From Afifella pfennigii DSM 17143 (lineage in GTDB: Bacteria; Pseudomonadota; Alphaproteobacteria; Rhizobiales; Afifellaceae), in NCBI RefSeq assembly GCF_000688515.1, contig NZ_JHZK01000001.1:347162-411161 (forward strand): 64,000 nucleotides of DNA. Reading direction: 5' to 3'. The position numbers and the translations under genes are program-made. A model generated the notes under the pieces. The model was not told the origin of the DNA. It did not search any database and saw nothing but the letters and a program-made list of their open reading frames with translations. Of the stretch, positions 1 through 8,086 are shown piece by piece; positions within the stretch are counted from its first letter, which is position 1, and the number at the start of each line of letters is the position of its first letter.

Positions 1-3
1 CGT

Positions 4-2523
4 TCATGACATGGTGCTCCTTTGCGCAGGGATGCCGGGCGGCGGCAGCGCCTTGCCGAAGGGTCGCTTCAAGAGCCCGACGGCCAGCACCGCGAGGAGT
101 GCCGCGGCGTAGGTCAGGCTCAGTGCTTCCAGCCCGGAGAGCTTGAAGACGCCGCCGAGCGTGAAGACGGCGCTCGCCACGCCGAGCCCGAGCAGCGTCG
201 GAAAGACGATGGAAAACAGCATCCAGCCATAGGATTGCGTCTGCACGCGCACCATGATCGTCGTCGCCAGACAGGGCGGATAGAGCGCGAAGAAGAGCAT
301 CAGGGCCACCGCGCCGAGCGCCGAATAACCCGCGGCGCGCTGCTCCGCCCCCATGCGGCTCTCCAGCGTGTCGCTTTGCCCTTCCTCCTGCTGGAAGAGC
401 ACGCCGAGCGTCGCCACCGAGCTCTCGCGCGCGGCGAAGGAGGATAGAAGCGCCACGTTGATTTTCCAGTCGAAGCCCGCATAGGCCGTCACCGGCTCCA
501 GCCCGCGGCCGACGCGGCCGAGAAGGCTGTTGACGATGCGCTCCTCGCGCATTTGCCGCCGCAGCGTCTTGCGCTCCTGCGCCAGGCTCTTCAGCGCGCC
601 GGCGGCGGCGCGCGCATCGGCCTCGCGCGAGCGCTTCAGGAAGGGATAGAAATCGGCGTGGCGTTCCTCGTAGCGGGCGTCGACGGCCTTGGAAGCCTCG
701 GCGCCCTGCGCGTTCAGCTTCTCCGCCCGATAGGCGGTATAGACGTTGACGAGGTCGGTCAGCGCCCTCTGGTCGGGCACGGCGGCGGCGAGCGAATTGC
801 CGCGCATCGCCTCGAAGAATTCCGCGATCGCCGCCTCCGCCCGCGCTTCGTAAAAGGCCTGGCGCTCCGCCGGCAGGCCGGGAAACTGCAACAGCGCGTA
901 GACGATCACGGAGACGGCGATGACCACCGTCCCGACCTTCTTGATGTAGAGCCAGGTACGCTCCAGCGAGCGCCGCAGCACGCCGGTCACCGTCGGCAGG
1001 TGGTAGCGCGGCAGCTCCATGACGAAGGGCGCCGTCTCCTTGTGGCGCAGCACCGAGACGGAGAGGAGCTTGGCGACGAGCAGCGCCGCCAGGATGGTGA
1101 TGGTGGAGAGGTAGAACAGCACCAGCCCCTTCGCCTCGGCGAAGTAGATGTTGATGAGCAGCGTGTAGAGCGGCACCTTTGCCAGACAGTTCATGAACGG
1201 CACGGTGAGGATGGTGGCGAGCCGCGCACGCTCGTCGGGAATGCCCTTGGTCGCCATCACCCCCGGCACGGCGCAGCCGCCGGCGAAGACCCCGGCGAGG
1301 ATGAAGGGCAGCGTCGACTGCCCGTGCAGGCCGAAGCGGTGCAGGATGCGGTCGAGGATGAAGGCGATCCGGGCCATGTAGCCGGAATCCTCCAAGATCG
1401 CGATCAGCGCGAAGAGGATGAGGAAGATCGGCACGTAGTTGAGCAGCGTATTGGCCGAATCGACCATCCACAGGCCGAGCGCGCGTAGCTGCGGATCGTA
1501 GAGAAAGCCCGCATCCGGCAGGATGGCGGCGGCGAAGTTGCGCGCCGAGGCCAGGAACGGCCAGGTCACCTTGGTCAGTTCGTAGCCCTGGACGATGGAG
1601 AGCTCGTAGATTCCCCACACGACGAGGACGAGGAAGACCGGCGCCAGGAGCCGGTTGAGGATGACACGGTCGACGCGCTCGGTGACGGAGACATGACCCT
1701 TGCGCCGTTCCGTGACGGCGGCTGCGACCGTCTCGCCGGCGAAGCGGTCGCGGGTCGCGGCGATGCCATCGCCGATGGCGCCGCTGCTCGCCGCCTCCCG
1801 CTCCGCCCGCGCCGCCCTTATCTCGGCAAGCAGGGCATCCGCGCCGGCGGTCTTTGCGGCAAGGCGCTCCGTCTCGCCGTCGCCCTCCAGCAGCTTCACG
1901 GCAAGGCCGCGCCTCTTTGCGGCGCCGAGTTCGGGCCGCGCGGCGAGCGCCGCCTCGATGCGCTCCAGCGCCGGCTCCGCCTCGCCATAGTCGAGCCGCA
2001 GGCGAGAGGGCCGTGGCTCGGCCGCCACGCGCCTTATCGCCTGGCGCAGCTCCTCGCAGCCGACGCCCTTGCGCCCGATGGCGGCGACCACAGGCACGCC
2101 GAGCCTTTGCGCCAGCGCGCCGAGATCGATGGCGAGGCCGCGCCGCTCGGCGACATCCATCATGTTGAGAACGAGGACGAGCGGCTGCCCGAGCTCGATC
2201 AGCTGCAAGGTGAGGCAGAGGCCGCGGCGCAGATTGGAGGCATCGAGGACGTTGACGACGACCTCCGGCCGCTCCTCCTCCAAAAAACGCCGCACGACGC
2301 GCTCCTCCGGCGAAAAGCAGGTGAGGCTGTAGGTGCCGGGAAGGTCGACCACCTCCACCCGAGCGCCATGCTCGCGATAGGCGCCACTCTTCTTGTCGAC
2401 GGTGACGCCGGGGTAATTGGCGATGTGCTGGGAAACGCCGGTCAGGGCGTTGAACAGCGTCGACTTGCCGGCGTTCTGCTGGCCGGCGAGCGCCACGAGG
2501 ATGCGCCGGCCGCCCTCAGACAC
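4..2523 (-). CDS. feoB: Ferrous iron transporter FeoB
   Basis: Inner-membrane Fe(II) transporter with a cytoplasmic G-protein domain, 839 residues. The G1 P-loop GQQNAGKST (residues 14-22), G3 DLPG (60-63) and G4 NMMD (120-123) are visible, followed by a helical linker and the Gate-type membrane region with the GGCAVPG segment. It is somewhat longer than the roughly 770-residue enterobacterial protein. The extra length sits in an Arg/Ala-rich stretch (about residues 580-680) between membrane blocks. It begins with GTG and overlaps the end of feoA by 8 bases, so the two are translationally coupled. It is the last gene of a four-gene minus-strand iron operon. The assignment is firm; that Fe(II) is the substrate comes from family knowledge and from the feoA partner. 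Confidence 0.97.
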   Translation of the reverse strand: MSEGGRRILVALAGQQNAGKSTLFNALTGVSQHIANYPGVTVDKKSGAYREHGARVEVVDLPGTYSLTCFSPEERVVRRFLEEERPEVVVNVLDASNLRRGLCLTLQLIELGQPLVLVLNMMDVAERRGLAIDLGALAQRLGVPVVAAIGRKGVGCEELRQAIRRVAAEPRPSRLRLDYGEAEPALERIEAALAARPELGAAKRRGLAVKLLEGDGETERLAAKTAGADALLAEIRAARAEREAASSGAIGDGIAATRDRFAGETVAAAVTERRKGHVSVTERVDRVILNRLLAPVFLVLVVWGIYELSIVQGYELTKVTWPFLASARNFAAAILPDAGFLYDPQLRALGLWMVDSANTLLNYVPIFLILFALIAILEDSGYMARIAFILDRILHRFGLHGQSTLPFILAGVFAGGCAVPGVMATKGIPDERARLATILTVPFMNCLAKVPLYTLLINIYFAEAKGLVLFYLSTITILAALLVAKLLSVSVLRHKETAPFVMELPRYHLPTVTGVLRRSLERTWLYIKKVGTVVIAVSVIVYALLQFPGLPAERQAFYEARAEAAIAEFFEAMRGNSLAAAVPDQRALTDLVNVYTAYRAEKLNAQGAEASKAVDARYEERHADFYPFLKRSREADARAAAGALKSLAQERKTLRRQMREERIVNSLLGRVGRGLEPVTAYAGFDWKINVALLSSFAARESSVATLGVLFQQEEGQSDTLESRMGAEQRAAGYSALGAVALMLFFALYPPCLATTIMVRVQTQSYGWMLFSIVFPTLLGLGVASAVFTLGGVFKLSGLEALSLTYAAALLAVLAVGLLKRPFGKALPPPGIPAQRSTMS

Positions 2524-2887
2524 AGACCACCTCGATGGTCGCCGCCTCCGCCCGGCGCACCGTCAGCACCGCATCGCCGACGCGGATGGCGATCGGGTCG
2601 TTGAGCGGCGCGGCGCGGATGAGCGTCACCTCCGTGCCGTAGACGAGGCCGAGATCGATGAGACGCTGACGGATGGCGCCGCAGCCGTGAAGGCGGGCGA
2701 TCCGGCAGGTCATGCCCGGCGCCAGATCGTTGAGACAATGCGCGCAGACGCCCTTTCCCGGCCCGCCGTCCCTTCCCCAGCCACCTCGGCCCCAGCCACC
2801 TCGGCCCCAGCCGCCCTTGCCCCAGACGCCCTTGCCCCAGCCAGCACGGCGGCGCCGGCGACCTCCCTCCAAGAACCTGCCCTTCAT
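2516..2887 (-). CDS. feoA: FeoA-domain protein with Trp-Gly repeat N-terminus
   Basis: Small SH3-like partner of FeoB, 123 residues. The C-terminal 75 or so residues are a normal FeoA domain (GMTCRIARLHG, then IRQRLIDLGL, then a beta-rich end). Ahead of it lies an unusual basic, Gly/Trp-rich segment with about five copies of WG(K/R)GG, encoded by a 15-bp tandem repeat, then a CxxC (VCAHC). The ATG at 2887 is chosen because GGAG stands 8 bases upstream; the frame can be extended only to a TTG at 2902. Free-standing FeoA is usually about 75-85 residues, so the repeat arm is an addition. Its function is unknown; contact with membrane, RNA or metal is possible. The FeoA call is secure. Confidence 0.93.
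   Translation of the reverse strand: MKGRFLEGGRRRRRAGWGKGVWGKGGWGRGGWGRGGWGRDGGPGKGVCAHCLNDLAPGMTCRIARLHGCGAIRQRLIDLGLVYGTEVTLIRAAPLNDPIAIRVGDAVLTVRRAEAATIEVVCV
2775..2849 (-). repeat. 15-bp tandem repeat inside feoA
   Basis: Five consecutive 15-bp units, with plus-strand core CCCCAGCCACCTCGG. The first two copies are identical, later ones diverge and the last is incomplete. Each unit encodes WG(K/R)G(G/V) in the feoA frame, so gain or loss of a unit would keep the reading frame. Confidence 0.9.
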
Positions 2888-2947
2888 CGCTTGTCTCCGC
2901 AAAAGGTTGCAGAGGCCGCCGACCGGCAGGTCGGCGGCCGGCGGCGA

Positions 2948-3775
2948 TCACTTCAAATCGTGGGCGCGCACCCAGATCACCGCGTCTTGCGAAAGTTCCT
3001 TGCCCTCGTGCTCGTTCATCGGCCCGCTGCCGAGGGCCGCGAAGCCCCAGAACCCGGCCTTCGGGATGCCGAAGGTGAAGACGCCGTTCGCATCCGTCAC
3101 CGCCACGATCGCCCCGCCCGGCATCGGCGAGACGGTGGCCGCCCCGGCCGTGTCGGCCTCCATATCCGGCTCGGCGGCCATGTACTCCACCTCGATTTCC
3201 GCGCCCGGCACCGGCTCACCCTCCGACAGAAGCACGCCGGAGAAGCTGGAGCCGGCGATGAGGTTGGTCGGCTTGTTGAGCGGCACGATCTCTGTCGCCA
3301 GGCCGACCGGCTCGCTCCAGCCCGTCGGGATGCCGCCCTTGTTGAGGTAGGATTTGGTGAGCTGCTGGATGAAGATATCCTCGCTCTCCTCGTAATAGGG
3401 GGCGGGAACGAGGGCGAGGATATAGTCGCCGTTGCGCTTCACCGGCACGCTCGCCGAATAGGCCTTCGCCTCGTTCTGCGCGCCCTTGAAGGTGATCGGC
3501 GTCAGCGCCTCCGAGAGATCCTGCCTCTCACCCTTGAAGACCAGGAAGAACGCCTCCGGCTCGCCCATATCCATGACATGGCCGTTCTCCATCGGGTGCC
3601 AGAAGACCATCTTCAGCGGCACTTCGCCCGGCTTGGCGAGGTTCACTTGCGGCGTGTAGAGGAGCTGGAAATGCGCCTGCGCCGGCGAAGCGGCGACAAG
3701 TGCCGCGAAGGCTGCGGCGGCGAAAGCGGTTTTCACCGTCATCGCTGTCGCGATGCTGCCGTTACGGGGGCTCAT
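2948..3775 (-). CDS. DUF4198 secreted metal-transport accessory protein
   Basis: Secreted protein of 275 residues. A signal peptide ends in SPAQA, so the mature protein should begin with His (HFQLLYTP). The body resembles the DUF4198 family, which includes NikK-type periplasmic components of nickel/cobalt uptake systems: beta-rich, with conserved EAFFLVFKG and a C-terminal Gly/Ala-rich beta segment. The ATG at 3775 overlaps the previous gene's stop (ATGA) and has GGAG upstream; an in-frame ATG at 3742 would also leave a full signal peptide. Its place between a small secreted protein and feoAB suggests delivery or sensing of Fe(II) in the periplasm. That role is inferred; the family assignment is fairly good. 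Confidence 0.8.
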   Translation of the reverse strand: MSPRNGSIATAMTVKTAFAAAAFAALVAASPAQAHFQLLYTPQVNLAKPGEVPLKMVFWHPMENGHVMDMGEPEAFFLVFKGERQDLSEALTPITFKGAQNEAKAYSASVPVKRNGDYILALVPAPYYEESEDIFIQQLTKSYLNKGGIPTGWSEPVGLATEIVPLNKPTNLIAGSSFSGVLLSEGEPVPGAEIEVEYMAAEPDMEADTAGAATVSPMPGGAIVAVTDANGVFTFGIPKAGFWGFAALGSGPMNEHEGKELSQDAVIWVRAHDLK

Positions 3776-4101
3776 TCGACGATCTCCGCGCCGGGGATCT
3801 CGATATGGTGCCCCTCGCCGCCCTCAAAGCTGACGGAGTAATCGCCTTCCGGCTTGTCGAACTCGAACTCGCTGTTGGCGTCCAGCTTGCCTTCCACGAC
3901 GACGCCGCCGCCCGCATCCTTGACCAGCACCGGCACGTTCGCCGCCGAGGCGCCGTCGGAGAAACCGCCCTCGCACAGCACCGTGCCGTCGCCGTTGTCG
4001 TAACAGGAAAAGAGCGGCGTATGCGCCGCCGCCTGTCCCGCCAGCATGGTCGCCGCCACCGCGGCGAACGCCGCTCCAAGAACTCGCCTGCCTCTTCCCA
4101 T
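3772..4101 (-). CDS. Small secreted protein of the feo operon
   Basis: Predicted periplasmic protein of 109 residues. A signal peptide ends in GQAAA, so the mature chain would start HTPLFSC. Two Cys (SCYDNGDGTVLC) and a beta-rich, acidic body with GHHIEI near the C-terminus follow. It resembles the short companion proteins found beside DUF4198 proteins in nickel/cobalt clusters (NikL-like), but similarity is only by eye and no family is named with confidence. It is the first gene of the operon: the RirA-like palindrome lies about 65 bases upstream and the gene overlaps the DUF4198 gene by 4 bases. A periplasmic iron-binding function is inferred from position and the His/Cys content. Confidence 0.75.
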   Translation of the reverse strand: MGRGRRVLGAAFAAVAATMLAGQAAAHTPLFSCYDNGDGTVLCEGGFSDGASAANVPVLVKDAGGGVVVEGKLDANSEFEFDKPEGDYSVSFEGGEGHHIEIPGAEIVE

Positions 4102-4164
4102 AGCCCCTTCCTTTCCGTTCGCAGCGAAGGGCGCGGCAACGCCGCATCCGCGCCGATAAATTAC

Positions 4165-4181
4165 ATGACTTTGAAAGTCAT
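4165..4181 (-). promoter_or_regulatory. RirA-type iron box (TGA-N9-TCA palindrome)
   Basis: ATGACTTTGAAAGTCAT is a perfect 8+1+8 palindrome containing TGA-N9-TCA, the published shape of the IRO box bound by RirA in Rhizobiales. On the minus strand it lies immediately downstream of a TATAAT hexamer, so a bound repressor would cover the transcription start of the feo operon. RirA as the regulator is inferred. Confidence 0.65.
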
Positions 4182-4187
4182 ATTATA
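4182..4187 (-). promoter_or_regulatory. -10 element of the feo operon promoter
   Basis: Exact TATAAT on the minus strand, about 80 bases before the first feo-operon start codon and directly next to the palindrome. No convincing -35 hexamer is seen at the right distance. Confidence 0.5.
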
Positions 4188-4310
4188 AGGAACGGAAGAG
4201 ATCAAGGCGGTATCTTGGGCCTGCGCGCTTTCGCCACGCACTGTGTAAGAAGGCCTTCGCGGAAAGCCGGCCGACGCCTCAAGGCCCTGACTGGTTGAAG
4301 CTTTTCGGCC

Positions 4311-5402
4311 TCAGACCGGCATGCCGCTGGTGGCGCCCGAAACGGCCGCTTGCGGCTTGCGCCCGTCCACCAGCCGATCGGTGACGATGGCCGACAGCCA
4401 GATCGCCGAGAGCGTCACCCAGGCCGTCAGAGCGATGACGGAGGCGCCGGTCACGCCCGCCCCCACGGCGCAGCCGCCGGCCAGCATACCGCCGAAGCCC
4501 ATCAGCGCCGCGCCGAGAAGATAGCGGCGCATCGACAGGCCGTCCTGAAAGCCCTGGATCTGCAGCTCGCGCGTCAACAAGGCGGCGAGGAAGGAACCGA
4601 GGAACACGCCGGGCACGAGGCCGACATCGAAATCCAGGAGGGTCCCCGGCGGCGACAGGAACAGCATCAAGGTGTCCGCCGATGGCCCGGTGAAGGTGAC
4701 GCCCTCCACCTGCACCGGATCGAAGGCCTGGCGCGACATGGAATCGGTGAACCACCAGGCGAGCGGTATGGCGAGCCCGACGCCGAGCGCGGCGATGCTG
4801 CGCCACCAGCCGGCGCGCGAGCGCACGGCGACATAGATGCCGGCCGCAAGCCATAGCAGGCACAGCCCGATCGCCACCGCCCGCGACATGCCGAGAAAGG
4901 CCAGCAGATCGTTGCCGCCGATATCGGCGGTGGTGAAGGTGGCCGCGATCCATTCGCGCGCCGGCTTGAGGAAGCCGCGCAGGCTCGCCTGCGCCACCAC
5001 GGCGAAGACGAGGCCGGAGAGGAGCGCCCGCAGATTCCCCGTCGCCGAAAGCACCAGGAGCCGGCTTGCGCAACCGCGCGACAGGATCATCCCGGCGCCG
5101 AACATCAGCCCGCCGATGGCCGCCCCGGCCAGGCTCTGCGGCGAGGCGAGTTGGCGCGCTTCGGAGAGATTGGCCAGATCGCTGGCGATGAGAAGCTGCG
5201 TGCCGAGCACGGCCGAGGAGAAGGCGAGCAGCCAGACCGCCAGCCGCGGGCCTACGCTGCCATGCGAGAACTCGATCGCGGCAGCGCGCAGGCAAAAGCG
5301 GCTCTGCTGGGCAAAAGCACCGAAGACGAGGCCGACGACGAGCCCGCCCCCGGCGAGTATCCAGGGTTCGGAAAACCTGTCCAGGAAGAAATGGAGGTCC
5401 AT
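4311..5402 (-). CDS. YeeE/YedE family sulfur transporter (SoxT-like), copy 1
   Basis: Integral membrane protein of 363 residues with about ten hydrophobic segments, of the YeeE/YedE (DUF395, TsuA) family that imports thiosulfate or related sulfur anions. The family's cysteine motifs are visible: RFCLR near the N-terminus, SRGCASR in the middle and AGGCAVGAG near the C-terminus. The ATG at 5402 (MDLHFF) is preferred over longer in-frame starts because GGAAGG precedes it and the longer versions begin with non-hydrophobic, Arg-rich sequence. It is transcribed away from the metallo-beta-lactamase-fold gene at 5567, with a shared AT-rich control region. Proximity to sox suggests sulfur import or sulfur signalling to SoxR; the exact substrate is unknown. 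Confidence 0.85.
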   Translation of the reverse strand: MDLHFFLDRFSEPWILAGGGLVVGLVFGAFAQQSRFCLRAAAIEFSHGSVGPRLAVWLLAFSSAVLGTQLLIASDLANLSEARQLASPQSLAGAAIGGLMFGAGMILSRGCASRLLVLSATGNLRALLSGLVFAVVAQASLRGFLKPAREWIAATFTTADIGGNDLLAFLGMSRAVAIGLCLLWLAAGIYVAVRSRAGWWRSIAALGVGLAIPLAWWFTDSMSRQAFDPVQVEGVTFTGPSADTLMLFLSPPGTLLDFDVGLVPGVFLGSFLAALLTRELQIQGFQDGLSMRRYLLGAALMGFGGMLAGGCAVGAGVTGASVIALTAWVTLSAIWLSAIVTDRLVDGRKPQAAVSGATSGMPV

Positions 5403-5530
5403 CGGCCGCCTTCCGTGAAAGCCAAACCCGCGCAACGAGACCCGCCTTGCGGGCCGAAGCCGGGCGCATCTTCGGCAGGCTGCGGCCCCCCGCATTGACG
5501 TTGGTCAAGATGGCGGTGAGAATTCATATA

Positions 5531-5546
5531 AATATGCATATGTTTC
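5531..5546. promoter_or_regulatory. Candidate SoxR operator, site 1
   Basis: AATATGCATATGTTTC lies in an AT-rich block (5521-5546) between the divergent YeeE and metallo-beta-lactamase-fold genes. The ATATGCA core recurs at 10131-10150 and, inverted, at 14348-14367. The block also holds CATAT-AA-ATATG at 5525-5536. It is probably bound by the ArsR-type SoxR encoded at 7706-8086. Confidence 0.5.
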
Positions 5547-5566
5547 GTGAAAAGGGAGGATTGCCG

Positions 5567-6502
5567 ATGACTGGAGCCAAGGGTGCCACCCGCCGCGACG
5601 TGATGACCGCAGCCGCGGCCCTCGCCCTGGCCGGATTCGGCCTTCGCCCTCGCCCCCTCTTCGCCGCGACCGGCCTGCCGCTCGGCGAGCTGGAGGTGAG
5701 CGTTCTCTCCGATGGGCATCTCACCCTGCCGATGGATTTCGTCCTGCCGCAGACGACCAAGGAGGAAATCGAGGCCCTGTTCGCGCCGCACGGCCTGCCG
5801 ACCGATGCGCTAAAGCCGCCGCTCAACGTCACGCTTTTGCGCGGCGGCGACCGGCTCATCCTCTTCGACGCCGGTTCCGGCCCGCGCTTTCAGGATACGG
5901 CGGGCGCGTTGCCTTCCGCGCTCGAGGCCGCCGGGATCGATCCTTCCGAAGTCACCGACGTCGTCTTCACCCATTGCCATCCGGATCATCTGTGGGGCGT
6001 GCTCGACGATTTCGACGAGCCGCTCTTCGCCGAGGCGACGCATTGGATGCCGCAGGACGAATGGGCCTATTGGCGCGACGAGGGCACGCTGGCGGCCACC
6101 CCGGAGGCGCGCAAGAGCTTCGTTGTCGGGGCGCAGAACCGCCTCGCCGCCATTGAGGATTTCGTCACCCTGGTCAGGCCCGGCGACGAGTTGCCCTTGG
6201 GTATCGAGGCTTTGGCCACTTTCGGCCATACGCCCGGCCACACCTCCTACGTCATCCATGGCGGCGGCGACAGCCTGCTGGTCACCGGCGACGCGCTCAC
6301 CAACCACCTCTTCTCCTTCGAGCGGCCGGACTGGCCTTCCGGCACCGACCAGGACCCGCAGATGGGGGCCGCGACCCGCAAATCGCTTCTGGAGCGCATC
6401 GCCACGGACCGCATGCGCATCGTCGGCTACCACCTGCCGGAGCCTGGCATCGGCACGGCCGAGCGCAAGGACGGCGCCTACCGCTTCGTGCCCGCCGCCT
6501 AG
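5567..6502 (+). CDS. Secreted metallo-beta-lactamase-fold hydrolase (SoxH-like)
   Basis: Zinc-dependent hydrolase of 311 residues, exported through Tat (ATRRDVMTAAAAL near the N-terminus, cleavage near LFAA). The metal ligands of the fold are present: HCHPDH around residue 138, GHTPGHTS around 224 and the Asp of VTGDAL around 243. ATG at 5567 follows GGGAGGA; the longer frame reads back through the promoter. SoxH, a metallo-beta-lactamase-fold protein near sox genes in Paracoccus, is the closest role I can name, but its substrate is not established. Here it sits between two YeeE transporters under a motif shared with the sox genes, so it is probably part of the same regulon. Confidence 0.85.
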   Translation: MTGAKGATRRDVMTAAAALALAGFGLRPRPLFAATGLPLGELEVSVLSDGHLTLPMDFVLPQTTKEEIEALFAPHGLPTDALKPPLNVTLLRGGDRLILFDAGSGPRFQDTAGALPSALEAAGIDPSEVTDVVFTHCHPDHLWGVLDDFDEPLFAEATHWMPQDEWAYWRDEGTLAATPEARKSFVVGAQNRLAAIEDFVTLVRPGDELPLGIEALATFGHTPGHTSYVIHGGGDSLLVTGDALTNHLFSFERPDWPSGTDQDPQMGAATRKSLLERIATDRMRIVGYHLPEPGIGTAERKDGAYRFVPAA

Positions 6503-6515
6503 AGCCTCTTAAGGC

Positions 6516-7610
6516 CTATTCGGCCGGCAGCTTGGGGTGCGAGCGGAAGGGGGCGAGCGGCGAGCCCTCCAGCAGCCATCCGAGCCCCATCCGCGCCCCG
6601 AGTGCGATGGAGACCATGACGATGGGCGCGGAGACGGCGAGCACCGAGACCGCCGTGACGCCCTGGCCGATGGTGCATCCCAGCGCGGCGACGCCGCCGA
6701 TACCCATGAGCGTGCCGCCGAGAAGATGCCGGCCGAGCTCGCGCGCGTCGTCGCAGGCTTCCCAGCGCACATCATGCCGATGCCAGGCGCCGAGCGCCGC
6801 GCCGGCCAGGGTGCCGACGACGAGGCCGATGCCGTAATCGGGCAAGGTGCCGGTATAGGTCACCACCTGCAGGATCGTATCGCCCACCGGCACGACGAAG
6901 GAGCCGGCCTCAAGTTGCACCGGCCCGAAAGCCTGCGTCGCCGCCAGACTGGTCGCCAGCCAGCCGAAGGCGATGACGAGCCCGATCGCCGTGCCGGCGA
7001 GGATCTGGCGCGGCTTGCGCCAGTAGCTGCGCTCGCCGAAGACGAAGGCGAGCAGCGCCAGCGCCGCCATGACGGCGACCGCCAGCCGCAGATCCATTCC
7101 CGTCAGCGCCGAGGCGAGGCTGCCGAGCGACTGGTCGCCGGCGAAGGAAAGGTCCAGCGCCCAATTGTCGACAAGGCGGATGCGCGCCTGGCCGACGATG
7201 CCGCGTTGCGTGGCCAGCGCCGCCAGCCCGAGCGCCGTCAGCACCACCAGCGAGCGCAGGCTCCCCCCGCCGAGGCGGATGACCGCGCCGAAGCCGCAGG
7301 TGCCGACGAGCGCCATGCCGAAGCCGAAGAGAAGCCCGCCGCCGATGGCGCCCGTCAGCCCGAAGGTGGGCGACAGATAGAAGCTCTGCGACAGCTCCAC
7401 GAGGCCGAGAAAGATCGCCGCCTGCGTGGCGATCAGCGCCGTCGCCGCCGCCAGCACCCAGGTCCTGAGCCCGGTTCCGTCTGCGGCATACCAGTAGCGC
7501 TCCAGCGCCGAGAGCGTGCAGAAGCGGCTCACCCGCGCCACATAGCCGAGTACGATTCCGGCTCCGACGCCGACCAGCGGCAGCCAGATCTGCGCGTCCA
7601 GCCCGCCCAT
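6516..7610 (-). CDS. soxT: YeeE/YedE family sulfur transporter (SoxT-like), copy 2
   Basis: Second YeeE/YedE membrane protein, 364 residues with about ten membrane segments. It shares the layout of copy 1 but is clearly divergent. Family cysteines are seen in SRFCTLS, VGTCGFG and ALGCTIGQG. The start at 7610 (MGGLDAQIW) is chosen over the ATG at 7616 because GGGGAG sits 6 bases before it and almost abuts the other. It lies under 100 bases downstream of the soxR gene on the same strand, so the two are probably co-transcribed. In Hyphomicrobium-type organisms SoxT proteins are tied to SoxR signalling as well as transport; that link is suggested here by the gene order alone. Confidence 0.85.
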   Translation of the reverse strand: MGGLDAQIWLPLVGVGAGIVLGYVARVSRFCTLSALERYWYAADGTGLRTWVLAAATALIATQAAIFLGLVELSQSFYLSPTFGLTGAIGGGLLFGFGMALVGTCGFGAVIRLGGGSLRSLVVLTALGLAALATQRGIVGQARIRLVDNWALDLSFAGDQSLGSLASALTGMDLRLAVAVMAALALLAFVFGERSYWRKPRQILAGTAIGLVIAFGWLATSLAATQAFGPVQLEAGSFVVPVGDTILQVVTYTGTLPDYGIGLVVGTLAGAALGAWHRHDVRWEACDDARELGRHLLGGTLMGIGGVAALGCTIGQGVTAVSVLAVSAPIVMVSIALGARMGLGWLLEGSPLAPFRSHPKLPAE

Positions 7611-7705
7611 GCGCATCTCCCCGTCCGCCGATCGCCCGGCGGTTGTTAACGAGGCTATGCTACGCGCCGTAAGGGTGTGAGGCAAATGGACGAAAGCGTC
7701 TCGCC

Positions 7706-8086
7706 TCAGCCCTCGTTCTTCTCCATCACAGGCCGGCAGAAGAGATCGTAGAGCGCCCCGATGATCTGCGACACTTCCTCGTCGGCGATACGGTAGAAGA
7801 TCATCCGCCCGTCCCGCCGCGTGCTCACCAGGCGGTCGAAGCGCAGCCTGGCCAGCTGCTGGGAGACGGCGGCCTGCGGCATGGTGAGGATGTCTTCCAG
7901 CTCGGAGACGGATTTCTCGCCGTCGGAGAGAAGGCAGAGGATGAGAAGCCGCGTTTCATGCGACAGCGCTTTCAGCAGGTCGCTCGCCTGCCGTGCCTGC
8001 CCCACCAGCTCCTCCAGCTCGGAGCGGTCCTTGGGCGGCTTCAGCCGCGTGACGGTTTGCAGCGATCGCGCCTGCGCTTCTGTCAT
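7706..8086 (-). CDS. soxR: ArsR-family thiol-switch repressor SoxR (BigR/SqrR type)
   Basis: Winged-helix ArsR repressor of 126 residues; the recognition helix is around QAAVSQQLARLR and the wing around RRDGRMIFYRI. Two cysteines, C51 (LLILCLL) and C117 (YDLFC), are 66 residues apart. This is the spacing of the cysteines that form a tetrasulfide bridge in BigR and SqrR, where reactive sulfur releases the repressor from DNA. It precedes the second YeeE gene and follows soxS, matching the soxR position in Paracoccus. Likely targets are the AT-rich motifs at 5531, 8621, 10131 and 14348. This SoxR is unrelated to the redox MerR-type SoxR of enterobacteria. Confidence 0.92.
   Translation of the reverse strand: MTEAQARSLQTVTRLKPPKDRSELEELVGQARQASDLLKALSHETRLLILCLLSDGEKSVSELEDILTMPQAAVSQQLARLRFDRLVSTRRDGRMIFYRIADEEVSQIIGALYDLFCRPVMEKNEG

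Noticed and set aside
553..1488. Long open frame opposite feoB
   Set aside because: Arg/Gln/Glu-rich mirror of a strong coding region, no start signal, no family resemblance.
7706..8086. Metal-sensing ArsR repressor
   Set aside because: No ELCV(C)D arsenic-type or alpha5 metal site; the two Cys match thiol-switch members.
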